Positions 11,966 to 25,672 are shown, numbered from the stretch's first letter. The stretch: 64,000 bases of DNA from Lucifuga dentata (GCA_014773175.1 VXCM01001260.1:27808-91807), one strand, 5' to 3'. Numbers and translations: made by a program. The notes: generated by a model not told the origin, from the sequence alone.

Positions 11966-14900
11966 TGGAAAAAAAAATCATAATATCAAAAGCAGCAATT
12001 TGTGTTTGATTGATGAATGAAATAGTTCATCATAATAATTCATTGCACTTCTTCAGGTTAAGGTTAAGGTACAGAGCTTCAAATTTGTGGAACAAATGAC
12101 AGAGAAGGCGTAAGCTGTTTGCTTGTACAGCATGTGTTCCATACATCCACCTACGCTGATGTACTCTCATACTTCAGAGAAAGCCTGAGAGCNCCCCCAG
12201 CCCATTATTCAAAACTAATACAGCTTTATTAATATAATCCAGATGAATGATTTAATGTTGCACTTTTGAATTGTGGTGTACATTATTATGATACCACATT
12301 TGTTTGTTTCTTTTAACACCCCTCCCATCCCCGCACCACATATTTACTGCTTTAAAGTCCCCTTGACACCCTTTCCTCTGAGTACACTGGTGTGTATAGC
12401 AAAATGCCCCCCACCCCCACCCACACACACATCCATTTACATAAGTGTACATTTCAGCGTGCACTGGTGAGTGTGTGTTCTCCAGAACATGGTAATGATT
12501 TTACTGGACTTTTTTAAAAGCTGCACATCCAGCTTTCCAACAAGCTCTCGAAATAAATCTATCTAACCTCAAACCTAAACTGAACAATCACAAACCTAAC
12601 ACCTCAAACTAACCACTTCATTTTTGGAAATTGCTGGGAGTGGTAGTCAGAACTACCCGACCAATTCAAAGCATAAAAGTTCCTGATGAAACCCTCAGCT
12701 GTATGTCTATCTGCACAGACTTAACAGGGAATGACTATTGAAGGATTTGCTCCCCCATGCACTCACATTTACTAGCCAAAATATCAGTGAGTACTCAGGT
12801 TATTACATTGCTGAACTGAAGATGTCATTTGCATTAACTATGATCTATACAAATTGAATGGTAATTGCTCTAATTGTTTATAATACATTTTATAGCGATA
12901 ATCCACCAAAAATCTTTTGAGAATGTCACATTCTCCCCTGTAGGCATGAAATGTGGAAAAAGTGAAATGAAAATGAAATGAAAGGAATGAAAAAGTTAGT
13001 CTCAGTGGGGGAAAAAAACAGCTTTGGTCAGCATGTATTCAGTGAGCTACAATGGATTCAAATTTGGCCAGTTTGAATGGTGGGAATAGGATGAAAATGT
13101 CCATACACTTCGCAAAGCACTTCATCAGCATAATCCACTTCTCCTTTATCTATACCTATGCACAGTAAACAAGCATAATTTTTCTGCCAATATATTGCTA
13201 ATTACACTGTGTCTTCCCAGTGTCTTCGTGGTGTTGAAATCTGGCAGTGCTTTAATGTGCAAAAAGCACACTAACACAACCCTGCTAAGGCACCACTGTG
13301 CACACAGAGTGAAAACATGCCCTTCAGGTAGTATTTTTTAAGGCCTGTGATCAGATCTCAGTCACAACTAGCCAAAATTTACCCACAAGTTGAAAAAGTC
13401 ACCCGACCTCGTCTTCCCATCTCTCATTACTTTTATTTTTTTTATTGATAAAGAAAAGTGAGTAAAAAAAAAAACAAAAAACAATAATTACATGTGACAA
13501 ATACCATGTACCGATTACATGTGTTGTGTAGAAATAGTTAGAGGAAAGAATAGATACGTGAGGTTACCAATAAGAGAAAGAGGAAAAAAGAAATAGAAGA
13601 CAACAAAGGAAAGAAAAACATACGATACAAAAACAACAATGACAAAACCATTATAAATATCGGTGATATTGTGCGGTGTATATGTGTTGACTGGGTAAGT
13701 GCATACTGTAGTCTACTGTTAAAGGAAGGTGTGTGTCTGCGCGCATGGGTGTGTGCGTGCATGTGTGAAGATGTCTGTGTGTAACAGAAAGTGTAAGGGT
13801 TAATGTGACTTGAAGGAAAGGGGAAGTAATTGAATATGGGAATAATTATTCCCGGCTCTCATTAATAAAGTTATTTCGAATTGGCAGTTGCAACTTGCTG
13901 TAAATGGGTACCTGCCACGGCAATGGAAATTTGCCAGCCTAACAAAGAAATTATTTGTTATTTTAAAAATTGATGAAACTTCACGAAGCAAAAAGGAAAA
14001 ATAGGCTTTAAAAGTGTAATGGCCCACCTAGTGAGATCTGATGAAGGCAGAATTCAGATAAGAGCACTTTTTAATGAAAGGTGTAAAAGCAAGTACCATC
14101 ATCGGATGTCAATTTCCAGACCACCTCTGCTTTTTAGCTTGTTGAATTACTTTTTATGTCCTAATTCTGATTTTACACATCTGATATAAATAAAGCACAT
14201 TTTACTTAATTTTAAGTGAATTAAATTAATTAAGCAACCAATCTAAATTTTTTTTGCAGCTTGTCTTGAAATTTAATTTAGCCTTTTGCATTCATTCCCA
14301 CTTAGATGGACACTAAAGAACAGATTTGAGATATTCTCTCTCCCTCTCTCTCTCTCTCTCTCTGCACACAGACACAGGCAAATGCACAGGCTTTTCAGTC
14401 AATGCAGTTTCTGTTGTTCTGTATCTCATCTCTGATCCTCTCCTACAGAAACATTTTCACTGGAGAAAGAAATGTCAATGCTTGGTATGTGCAAATTGAC
14501 AAGAGGCTTCAGTATTGTTACTGGAATTTGTATAAGCTGTACAGGTTGACTTCATTTGCTGTGTAAAATTTCTTCATGCCATATCTTCAAAATAACCAAA
14601 TTATAGTCATAATGGCAATTATAAAATGGAAAACACAATGTGTGTGAGACACTGGCAATAATATTTCAGGCACATCAAGCAAACATCTTCAAAGTAAAAT
14701 ATTCCTGTTAATATTATGACTGTATAGGGCTGATTCCAAAATCCATAGATCAAATACAGCTGCAGACAGCTGCAACGATACCGCCATAAACAGCTACCCA
14801 AGTCATATTCATTGAATTACAAAAATTACAGATGTAACTGAAAACCTCTGAAATGTGGTGATGATCTTTTTTTTAACTTCTGGTTGATAATTCATCAGAC

Positions 14901-15340
14901 TGCACTGGCAAAGTATTGGGCTTGTGAAAAATGCATGAATTGCTAATTAATGAGGCATTCTCGCTACATTTACATATTCATAAAGGTGTAGTTGAGTAAT
15001 TGACATATGCATGAGAGAGCTGAGCGATAGCTCTAAGAGAATAACACATATTCCAAGAAAGAAACCTTTATTTTGTTAAATTCTTCCAAAAGCTAAGGGA
15101 GCCGAGATGCTTTGAAACAAAATTAAACATTTATTCTTCCCCACAGAAATGCAGTCAAATGCTTTGGGAGATAAATACACTGAGAAGATGCAATGATGTG
15201 AAACAGTATGCAAAATTACATTTTCTGAAATATTGTCCCATGTGGGTTTTCAAAAGTTCATTTAGCAATCCAGTGTTCCTAACAACCGTGCTCAGAAAAT
15301 CTGATTTATGTAGGCAGAAATGCATTTGCCATATCATCAC

Positions 15341-15471
15341 ATTTAAGAAAGGATATATGCAAAAGACTATATACAAAGTCATTCATAATATGTTTTTTTT
15401 TTTTCNATTTAAGAAAGGATATATGCAAAAGACTATATACAAAGTCATTCATAATATGTTTTTTTTTTTTC
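15341..15471 (+). repeat. Perfect 65 bp direct duplication across an N
   Basis: 15341-15405 and 15407-15471 are identical (ATTTAAGAAAGGATATATGC ... T tract, C), separated by a single N at 15406. A likely assembly artefact. Confidence 0.9.
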
Positions 15472-18261
15472 TTTTTTGATTTCTTGATGCTGAAATTACA
15501 TACAAGTCACACATTGCAACTTAAGGTCACATTATAGTGCCATATCTGTTAGCTATTTTACCCAGACATTATATTCAGCCCATGTTTTCTCTCTTACACT
15601 TTACTTTGATTTTAAGTTGTAATTTGTGAAGTAATAAAGTAATAACAATCACTATCACTACCATTAGCAAGCAGTATTTTTTAATATGATTATGGTGATG
15701 CCATGATGTCAGCCTTTGGAGACAAACCATTTTAATGAAGCAGGTCCAAGATGTTTTGGCTGGAGTTGAAGTCTGTCCCTGTTCTGAAAGCGCCTCTGTA
15801 TTGTTTCAACCTTCTCACAAAGGCTTTGTGAAAGCTGTCCCAAACATGGTTTAAAAAAAAAAAAAAAAAGCTCAAATAGCATTCAGATGGTTCCTAGGCT
15901 TTTCTCACAGCTATGCACCAAAGAATGACAAGTCCAACAAAACCATGTCGAGTTTTTCACCCTGTGCCATTGTCTTTCCACATTAACTCCAAGCTGGGCC
16001 TTTTCAGCCAGGCCAGAGTTGTGTCAGGCCTACTCGGACACTGCCCAGCTTTAGCAGCAGGCTTGGCCTTTACAAAACACCACACAGAGTCTCAGCCACT
16101 TCTTTTTCCTTTACAAAAGGGCCCTTGGATGCATTGTATGGAACAACTAATGAGAAAGAACACAAAGTAACAAGTAAAAATGGCCTAAATGGCCAAATGG
16201 GCACATTCATTTCAAAATGAAATCCTTTGTGATCCAGGGTATAGTTTTAGAAGAGAAGAGGGGAAGAAAACCCATATTTCTCAAGGCCATGAATGTAAGA
16301 TGTAAACAGTCAAAAGAATTCCTGAAGAAGAATTCCAAAATAATTTCTTACACCTAAAGAAAGAAAGTGTAGCAAAGGCAATTATTTAAAAACAGCTACT
16401 TGTTATATTAAAAAAATATATATGAATTTAATAGTCAAAGTAAAAAAAAAAAAGAAAAAAAATCATTTTTAAATGTATTTCAGACAAATTCATAAATTCA
16501 GTAAAAAAAAAAAAGAAAAGAAAAAGGGGATAGAAATATAGTTGCAGAACAAAAGAAGGGTGGAGGTTATTGAAGATGCAGTAATGCTCAAAAGAAGGAC
16601 AGCATTTTGAGATGCTTAAGTTTGAGTTTAACCTTGCAGGACTTTTGGAAGACACTTCTGAGCATCAGGCCCAGGGTTTTGGCAACTGCACAGGGAGCCT
16701 GGTGGGTCAGTCCTTCTCTGGGAGCTGCTACTCCACACTAATCTATTTTAAACCATCTGTGAAATTAGCAAGATTTCCTAAGTCCTTCACCTCCAAGGAT
16801 TAAAACATTTCTAAGGGGCTGGGCTGTTCTTATATACACCTTGTCTGCAAGTTTGAGGATCCCCAACTTCACTTCTTTAACTTGTGCTACCTGTGCCTGT
16901 GGTATATCACTAATCTACAGCTGCATTAAAATTCATGTAATGCCACGAACTTTTTCTCCATTTACATGTGAAGAGTATTAAACATCTGGCAGAGGAGTAG
17001 ACAGTATTTCCATGCCTTTCTGCAAACAAATACTAGTAAAATGAGAGATAACATCACTTTAATTAAAGGCTGAAAAGCATACAGTACAGAGATGTTAACC
17101 GTACTTATATCCAGCAACACCAGGGAGACCAGGTCTCTGCTATTTTTTAAAGAGCGATACCTAGACACTGCAGTACCTCTGCCAACACCAGTACAATGAA
17201 CTCATGACTCAACTCTAATGAGAAAATCAGATAAATAGCAGCTGTTCGAGGGGAAATGGTGCTCTCTGACAGATTCACGGGGTGCAACGGCTGTAGCACT
17301 GAGCAGATCCAAATGAGTAAAATATTGTTTCAGATGCTCCTCACTGCTCCTCTTCCCTCTGGTGTTTAGTCATCAGAGCTGTGAAATAGCAGCCCTGCCG
17401 CTATACGACAGCATTGCTGTATTAATTATTATCTGCTGTTCAAACATACACATCTTTGTACTACAGTGACAGTTCATCCAAACAGGCCACTTATAAACAG
17501 GAATATTATGCTCCATAGCTCACGAGGTCCCCAATTATTCCCCTGTCCTCTTCTTTGGTGCACACAGGAATGTATGGGTATAATGCAAGGAAAAACATGG
17601 TTCAAAGAAAATAAAGTCTCTTGCACTTAATGTTAAAATATCACCAGCTCAGCAGTGCTGTAATATTGCACACTCACATGCACAATACTGCAAAGACAAA
17701 TACACAAAACATAGAGCTTTTCTCCATGCCATTAGTTGACATGCAGGCTTGGAAAATTACTCTAAGATTTATTGAGCAGAGGTATATGTCTACTTTTCCA
17801 TCTACTGCTGGAGAGAGGTTGCACAGACATCTATTAAAGATGCTACAGTTAAACTGTAGCTTTCCTATGCTCTTGGGAAGGCAGCATACAGTACAATGGT
17901 AAAAGACAAAATGACTGATGAGGACAATAAATGAAACTGTTTCCCCAGATGCTTAAAATGACTTTTGTTCCAGGGACTCTTTTTGCATATTTTTCTTTTT
18001 GCAGATAGATACGACTAACAGATCCAGACAAACAGTGAAGTAGTAATGTGTGTGCTGACTTGAAATAATATTGATTCAAATTTATTTGAAATCTTTTAAC
18101 TCTTGCATTAGTAATAATACCTTATTTAAATGCATGCAGGATGTAGTACTATAATTATAACGATAATGAGCAATAGAAGGTGGTGATCTAGAGAAGAATG
18201 ATGGACATTAATCTGGGATTACAACTCAAGATGACCTCTGACTCTCACTAAGCATACACGC

Positions 18262-18263
<2 letters not shown>

Positions 18264-18310
<47 letters not shown>
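18264..18310. repeat. (CA)n microsatellite
   Basis: About 23 uninterrupted AC/CA units. Confidence 0.95.
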
Positions 18311-18312
<2 letters not shown>

Positions 18313-19738
18313 CTTACCTCATTGTTCTTATAACCAAACCAAGTCTATGAGGTGCTTGGCAATGATATCAGGTATTGGCCATGGAGTAAATGTCCCTTTT
18401 AAGTTGAATCTGACAAACCTTATGTTTGATCTGATAGGACTATGGTTTCTAAATAAACCTAAATTCTGTCACATTTTATTTTATTTTATTTTTTATTTTA
18501 TTTTATGAACCAATGGCCAGTTACTGTAATCAACATCATTAGCCAATCACAGCAATCAGCAAATGATACAGTATATTACTGGCCACATCACAGGGTTAGG
18601 ATGCAGACATAATCTTGTTTGTTGGTAATGGTTTTCTATCAGTTTATTGTTTTCATATATTGTGAGTCTCTCTGTGGTGATAAATCACTGTAGTCCACAG
18701 CCACAAAATGACTTGGTTTCAGCTGGTGGGCAACTGGAGAACAAGTACTACCCACTGGCTCAATCTGATAGCTCCTGGTGACTTTGTCTTAGCAGTAGAG
18801 CCACTGCCAGGTAGATGGAAACACCCAGGGTTAGGGTTCTAGGGTTAGGGTTCTGTCAACATCAAAACAATAATGTCTCTTCCGGTATGTTAACAAAATT
18901 GCATAGAAGTAAGCCTAACCCTAACCTAACAGGACTGTTCAACTACAACTCATAGACTTTAAACTAGTCTTAAATGCTAAATTCAATTTTAGGTTATGGG
19001 GAGTACTACTCAGCATGTGAAAACAACTACATGAAGGCTTTTGTAATTATAGAGGGTGCTGTGGAAAAAGGAAACTGACTCTTGTGACATCGTAAGCGGT
19101 ACCTCTGGTTGATGCTGGACCTCAAAACTAAAGCACAATTTATTTATTTATTTTTTTTAAAGAGAATTCAACCCTTCCAACTTTAAGGGTTGAATTTAGT
19201 TTTGAAAATTTTGCATCAATAGGAAACAACCAAATGATATTAACCTAGCTTTAACAACATGGCATGACAATCTCAACCATCTTAACCTTGGAGCACCTTT
19301 AGAACTTAATCCTTGGAAATATTGGGTGCTAGAACATAGGGTGGACCAGGCAGAGAAGCTTCTACTTGGCTGGGCAGGTCACTAGCTGGCAGGGTTAATG
19401 GCTAGCAGGGAGGCGACACTACCCACGGTAGTCCCGGCCTCTTCTTCTCTCGCTGAGCTGAACTATTACCCTGATGGAGAGAGGAAAACAAACAACAACA
19501 ACAAAAAAGTCCCACTCAAAAATCTTCATCTGCTAGTGTCGCCCGCTGACAGAAGAATTGGTCAGTGGATTATGGCACATTAGATTAAAAATCATTGAAG
19601 TATTGATTTAAGTAATGCACCATCAGGTACCTTTTGTACTTTATGTACTGATGCCAATAAGCCAGGCCATAATAAATTATATGACTATTCCACTAAGGAG
19701 ACACAGATCAGATTGTTCTAGCATATAGCAAATAGTAC

Positions 19739-19777
19739 AAAAAAAAAAAAAAAAAATNAAAAAAAAAAAAAAAAAAT
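19739..19777. repeat. A18-T duplicated across an N
   Basis: Eighteen A plus T, N (19758), eighteen A plus T. The identical flanks suggest an unmerged overlap. Confidence 0.85.
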
Positions 19778-19793
19778 CAAAGACTTTTTAAAG

Positions 19794-19900
19794 CAGCGGT
19801 TCTCAAACTGTGCTTTGTGGACCACCAGTGGTACTCTGAAGCTCCCCCTGGTGGTACACCAGATGACTCTGGAAATTTCTGCAAAGAATCAAAACATTTG
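19794..19900 (+). mobile_element. hAT-like MITE end fragment
   Basis: CAGCGGTTCTCAAACTGTGC followed by GGACCACCAGTGGTAC and CCCCCTGGTGGTACACCAGA is the typical terminus of hAT-type nonautonomous elements in vertebrates (CAGNGGTTCTCAAAC). The inverted partner end was not found nearby, so this is a truncated or decayed copy and its right limit is approximate. Confidence 0.6.
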
Positions 19901-21092
19901 AATTCTATTATTGTGGCAAATTACTCACAAATTAATTTTATTAACAATTTTTAAGATTGTATTTATTTTTTAGATTAAGAATCAGTTTTTTTCTTGTTTT
20001 TTTTTTTTTTTTTTTTACATAGCCTAACTCATTCCATGCACACATGATGTACTGTATGATTTTTGTGCTCATACTGTAAAATACTATTAAATTGTTGTTA
20101 CGTAAAATTGATGGCTTGCTGGTGAAGTGGGATGGTTAGATGATTTGTTTTGTAAAGAGGTGGCACTTGTTCAAAAGCTACTTTTATAAAATATATATAT
20201 ATATTTTGCGGTCAAATAAATACAGTTAAAATGATGTATTTTATCTACCCTAATTGGAATCTAGTTGACTTGTTTTTGACTGTAAGCATGTAGCAGACAT
20301 AGATCACACACGTGTGCTTTGTGCTGTGAAGGCTGAACTGTCACAATTGGAAAAATAACTAAAGAATAAGGACTCAAAATATGATGCTGTCCCTAATATT
20401 TAGACTACATGAATTAATGACAGAATTTACTTTTTCAGAATCCTTTTGAATTCTGTTTATAACCTTCCAACAAAATACACATACTGTAGGAAAATACTTG
20501 GATATTATGATTAAATAAAGGAAATGGTACAAATTCCTATCATTTCTTAATGGCTTAATTCCTCTAAATATTCATTATGACTTTCTGTTTATCTTTTTTT
20601 CAATATTAACACTAACCTACAATAAATTATATGAAGCTGTCACCATCTTACCTCACAAACAACATCAAGGGTGACTTAGAAATAAATGGATAACCTAAGA
20701 TAATGACTAAAATTGGTTTTGTGTTAGATAGAAGGGATTGAATTTTGTTTTGTTTATATCTTCTTATGCATCAATATTGAATGTTGCCAGAAAAAGGAAG
20801 CCATAAATAGGGTATGTAGACATTGAGTAATTTACGCTTTGATGTGCCTTCTGATACAAGTCTCCAACTGTTACTTCCTCCTTTGTTCATTTACAAATAA
20901 ATAAATATTTGATAAATGTTAACACAATCAGCTGACCTATGTTCATAACAGGTTTCCTTTATTCTTCATTTATTTAGTGTTTCTGTAATAGATTGAAGGC
21001 AGTATTTCAAAACAATTTCTATAAACTGTAAATACCTATAAAATAAATTTTCACACTGTTTAATTTTACCAATTTTATTTAAAAAGATGTTA

Positions 21093-21142
21093 AAAAATAC
21101 TCTAAAAAATACTATAACTATAGTATTTTTTAGAGTATTTTT
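21093..21142. repeat. Perfect AT-rich palindrome, 24 bp arms, 2 nt loop
   Basis: Left arm 21093-21116 and right arm 21119-21142 are exact reverse complements around AC. It is followed (to about 21240) by irregular copies of AATACAATAACTATAAAA-like units. Confidence 0.9.
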
Positions 21143-21368
21143 AAGCTTTTTTTAACTACAAAAAATACAATAACTATAAAAAATACTATAAAAATACAAT
21201 AACTATAAAACTATATAGCTATAAAAAATACAATAACTAAAGTATAACAGTATCTTACTGCAATGTCTTCATTGTGTATTCTCTCTCCATCTTGCACCTT
21301 ACACTGAGGGTAAACATTTCAACATGGACTAAATGAGTCACCAGAATTCTCAGCCCCATCCCCCACCA

Positions 21369-21371
<3 letters not shown>

Positions 21372-21405
<34 letters not shown>
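21372..21405. repeat. (CA)n microsatellite
   Basis: About 17 AC/CA units. Confidence 0.95.
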
Positions 21406-21406
<1 letters not shown>

Positions 21407-21961
21407 GCTTACAAATGTATCTACATTTGGAAATAATATTAGCAAAAAAATAAATCATAATACTCCAATGTTAAAACAAAATGCCTCTTTAATTTGTAAG
21501 TGTCAACAGCAGTACAAAAGATGGAGTGATGAGAGAAGCGTTTTGTAACACAATTTCTTTCTCTTTTACAGAAAAGGAGGAAGTTCTTGAGGTAAATGAG
21601 CTTAAACAGGCAGTTATTCAGCCCAGTGGACTGAGTACATACAGAAAATGGTGTTACATTAGAATACGCCTGAATGGATTCTGTAGGGATAATCTAATCT
21701 TATATACACATTCCTACGGTGCCTAGATGCACCCAAATGTGTTACTCATTGGTTTGTTTTAACTTGATATAGTGTATTAATACTACCAAAGCAGAGGAGA
21801 CAGCTCTTCATACACACCACTGTAGAATTATTCACCTTAAGTTTACCTCACGTCAATACTGCACATGGAAACCAAAGACTTGCTGGTTTACACTTTGAAG
21901 CCAAGCAAAACAAAACAAAAACAAACATTAAAAAAAAAAATCTAGTAACATTTTCTTTTTT

Positions 21962-21963
<2 letters not shown>

Positions 21964-21995
<32 letters not shown>

Positions 21996-22011
21996 NTTTT
22001 TTTTTTTTTTT
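21964..22011. repeat. Long T tract with N
   Basis: Run of T broken by an N at 21996. On the minus strand it is an A tract just beyond the probable sox6 3' UTR; whether it marks an old retroposed tail or is simple sequence cannot be told. Confidence 0.85.
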
Positions 22012-25000
22012 AAGTTGAATTAAAAACTTTACATTGGACTGTACAAGATATTATGATAAACTATTTACATATTCAGACATAAACTTTTTTTAAAGCAGCA
22101 ACAGACACTATGTATTTCATTTTCTCTAATAACACCCAAACAATACTTGCCAAGGGCCTAGGTACCTGCCAGGAAAAACAAAAGATTTCTATGCAGAAAA
22201 CTGTATCAGGCTGCCAGCAATTTGAAAACCACGGCTCCAGTGATAGAAGAGCCACACACAGTGTTGCTTGAGAGACAATTCTACAAAGCAAAGTACCAAA
22301 GACAACAATAAACGTTGCCCTGAACAACAAATTTTACACTTCTGAACAGCAGCTAGCATGTCAGTCCAGCATGTCAGTGAATTGTGCTGATTAAATTAAC
22401 ACAGAGAACATTCCCACCATATACATCACAAAGTTCAGACAAAAAAAAACAAAACAAAAAACAGACCAAGTTACAGTAAGTAATGTTGAAACAGCATACA
22501 AGCGTTTGTCTTCAATCAATCCATTTGCATGTCGAAAAAGTGAAATAATAGGAAGAAAACCATGAGGGCTACATTTGCAGATGACTGGACAGTCGTGAAT
22601 GTGATTAAACATCAGCAAAATACAGAAAAAATTGCAAGGAGAGTACAGACTAAGGAACACACAGAAATTTCTGTGCATTTGTCACATTAAAACTAATAAA
22701 TATTTGCACGCTCCCACCTTTAAAAATAACCCAGAATAATATCACTTGTGTTCAAAAAAACCATTCATAAAACACCTTTGTTCATTAGGATGTAAATGCA
22801 AGCCAAATGCATGCAGATGTTTATGCTGAGATCAGCTCCTCATAAGAAATTTGCCACATTATGAGCGCTGCAATAAACATTAAACACAAGAAAGGATATA
22901 CAGCATATCATTTAGATTGTATCATGAGTGGAAACATAAATTATTGAATATATTTTCTATATCAAGTGCTTGTAGTTTAAATCCGTACCTTTTAATTGTT
23001 TTCTGACGAGCGTAACTTGAATTTTGATTGGTTCTTTGAGTTGTCCAGGGGAAGATTATCAAAACATAAGCAAGTGAGGTGCTTTTCTCCCTCTCTTTTC
23101 AACAAGCAGAAAATATTCAGCATCTACATGAAGTACAGTGACTTGTCAGGTTTTTAAAAATATGAAATCCGCAAATTACAAATGTTAAAAAAGAAATAAA
23201 ATAATCATACATAACTTATACTTCACTAAGTACTCATGAACAAAAATATAACTCTATTTCCTATGTTATATTTACAATAAATGAGATGGTGAATTCACTG
23301 AAAATCATTTTAGCTCCAATTCATTAAAACATGTTCATTATATACCTCTGATTGTCCATCTGCTGTTGTATTGACAATTTTAGAGCTAGTGCCTAATAAA
23401 TACAATAAAATGTTGATACTCTACAGGTTCAAATACCATATACAATATTGAACCGAGTCTGTCGTTAGATGTTTCACGGCTAACCAGTCACTATGCAGCC
23501 TGCTGTTGGATTTTCTGCTCACTTTCTTGTGCTGAGTCTCTCCCCTAGGCAGCCCTGAAGCTTCAACAAAGTGTTCGTTCATCACGTGTGTCTTTGCATA
23601 AATAAACAAAATAAGTACACAGAAAATGACTCAAATCTGGTAACTGTGAGTGCAAAACCCACTTGAGTCCAACTGGGGAATTTTGTTCAATCATGGTGTT
23701 TTTTTTTTTTTTTNTTTTTTTTTTTTTGTTGTTGTTTTTTTTCCTCAGACAGCTTCACATTAATCAGAAATGATAAAAATACAATTTATATCCAGTGCTT
23801 ATAACACTTATGAAACATTGTCTTCTCATGAGTTCGTCATTTTTTCTTTTTTCTTTTTTTGTCATATAAGCACAGTCAAGTTTCAGTACTGTCGAGAGTC
23901 TTTTAACTACCAGCCCACTAAACCAGTGTGCGTGGTAATGAAAATATTTACAATCACATACAAATCAATCTATCCACCAGCAAACAGGAGTTACAGCTTA
24001 AAAATACCAAACAGGTTGACCTGGAGGGAAATCCACTTGTGTTTGCTTGTGGGAGAGCATCCGTAAAATGTGTTGTACCTCAAAATGAGAGCAATGTAGA
24101 AAAACTGAAGGAAAAATGGAATTATTTATGAGGTGTTTAAAAACTTACAAGACTTAATACAAATGCTTTCATCAGTAGAAACGATCCAAGCCAGCTCTGA
24201 ATGGGTATCGACAATAAGAGAAAGATAAGAGTGCTAAAGAGATAAAGAGCCACCTGCACCAATTAAAAGCAAGGAGATGAATGCAGTGACCAGCAGTGGG
24301 GATCTTGACCAGTTAAAGTCCACGATCAGCCATTCAGATCCTTCAGAAAGCTCTGTACCCGTCCTGAAATGGACAGGTTCAAGGGCAAGGGAGGGGCATA
24401 GCTGGACTCATGCATTAATAATGCTGTATTTCAGATGATACCCAGTCGTCAGTCATTTTAATAATCCCCCACAGCTTGATGTACTTGTTCCATCTGCTCG
24501 CCAGTGCCTGGTGATTGGGCTGTGGTGGGAGCCCTGTTGAGGCCTTACTTCTAGCACTTTGATGGAGAGCACAATGAGGGACACACACCACATTTTTATT
24601 GTTTGCTATCCCTCCCTAGTGTTTTTTCATTCTCCAAGCCAGATGGCGCCCCCTGGGTGCTGAGGTTGCCATGGGCAGGGGTCAGAGCAGGGAGGGGAGC
24701 CACTTAGACCTTCTGCCCTGTAAAGAGGATCTGAATCTCGATATCAAGGCCTTGACCGCTAGAGGAGCTTTATCTAGCTGCAGTCTCCAGAAGGTCACAA
24801 CTTGTTATCTTTTTAGCTGATAAAGACTGGACATTTTGTGCCCTTGTTTGTAAGTAATTACATGTTGTCCTCTTTTGAATGCAAGAGATAAGTGCGTCCC
24901 AAAAACTGTCATCAGATTATTAGAAATAACAAAGCTCAAGTGTAGGAAGAAACATGAGAGACATGGGAGAATGAGAATTTATAAGTGCACTAATGCAAAA

Positions 25001-25081
25001 AGTGCTGTAGATTTTGTATGAGACAAATGATTTTAGCCTTTTATTTCTATTTATAAATATTCTCAGACTCCTCCTCACTCC

Positions 25082-25136
25082 TTAAGACTACTGCAGTAAT
25101 CCAACATTGCATCAAACCAGTGATCACTTTAAGACT
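25082..25136 (-). promoter_or_regulatory. Two 8-mer miR-499 seed matches in sox6 3' UTR
   Basis: On the transcript (minus) strand AGTCTTAA occurs at 25089-25082 and again at 25136-25129, where it extends to AAGTCTTAA. This is the complement of the 5' end of miR-499 (seed UAAGACU), and its six-base core is shared with miR-208. The two lie 47 bp apart, within the range reported for cooperative miRNA sites. Repression of Sox6 by miR-499/miR-208b in striated muscle is established in mouse and zebrafish. Confidence 0.6.
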
Positions 25137-25200
25137 TCTTAGTGTCAGTTTAAGATTTACAATGTCTAAAAGGAATTAAGATTGAAAAGAAAATTAAGTT

Positions 25201-25214
25201 TTAAGACCTAAGAC
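25201..25214 (-). promoter_or_regulatory. miR-499/208 seed match (7-mer-A1) plus 6-mer
   Basis: TTAAGAC on plus at 25201-25207 gives GTCTTAA on the transcript strand (7-mer-A1). TAAGAC at 25209-25214 gives a 6-mer. Both are weaker than the pair just below them in coordinate. Confidence 0.4.
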
Positions 25215-25665
25215 ATTAAACTTGCCAACCAAATAGGACTAAAGTGTTTAGCAGAATGTACTGTAACTATATTGTACAAACATCAATTTGAGACTGTAAT
25301 GCTCCAAAGCTGCCTTTCTCTGCAGTTCCAATCCCACAGATTGGAGGCCTTTGGCCCTTTAACATTCTGGCCAGATTACAATCACTCTGATTAAGAACTT
25401 TGTGAGGAGGCAGTAGAGCTGGAAATAAGCAGAGGATGCTCCTCCTTGTGGATTGAGACAAGGAAATGAAAGAGCTGGCTGATTACATTGATGATCACTG
25501 CATTGGGCTCCCTGGAGAACAGCTAGAATCACAAGCTACCACCCAAAGATGTCACATCCTGCAGAGAGCGCTATGTCCAAGTTCCTGAGTTTCATTTGTT
25601 TATTCTTTTAGGGTAAATTAAAGAGACTGAATAATGAAGCTGCATCAAGAGATCAAGAGATTGTC

Positions 25666-25672
25666 TAAGACT
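25666..25672 (-). promoter_or_regulatory. miR-499 seed match (7-mer-m8)
   Basis: TAAGACT on plus gives AGTCTTA on the sox6 transcript strand, followed by G rather than A, so it is a 7-mer-m8 site. Confidence 0.45.

Larger units (their letters stand above)
11966..22011. other. Intergenic DNA 3' of sox6, no gene seen
   Basis: No protein-coding content was recognised. It holds an N at 12193 (C-rich context), a purine-rich stretch at 13430-13800 of uncertain, possibly LINE-like, origin, conserved-looking unique DNA near 14.93-15.06 kb, a duplicated 65 bp block at an N (15341-15471), (CA)n at 18264-18310, a (TTTTA)n tract near 18470-18505, short telomere-like motifs (18.83 and 18.91 kb), a hAT-like end (19.79 kb), an AT palindrome (21.09 kb), (CA)n at 21372-21405 and a long T tract at the sox6 side. 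Confidence 0.6.

Noticed and set aside
18264..18310. CRISPR-like or other spaced repeat arrays
   Set aside because: All regularly repeated units in the window are simple di- or tetranucleotide microsatellites; none has repeat-spacer structure.
23421..23470. tRNA-like B box (AGGTTCAAATACC)
   Set aside because: No matching A box, no cloverleaf arms; falls in the sox6 3' UTR.
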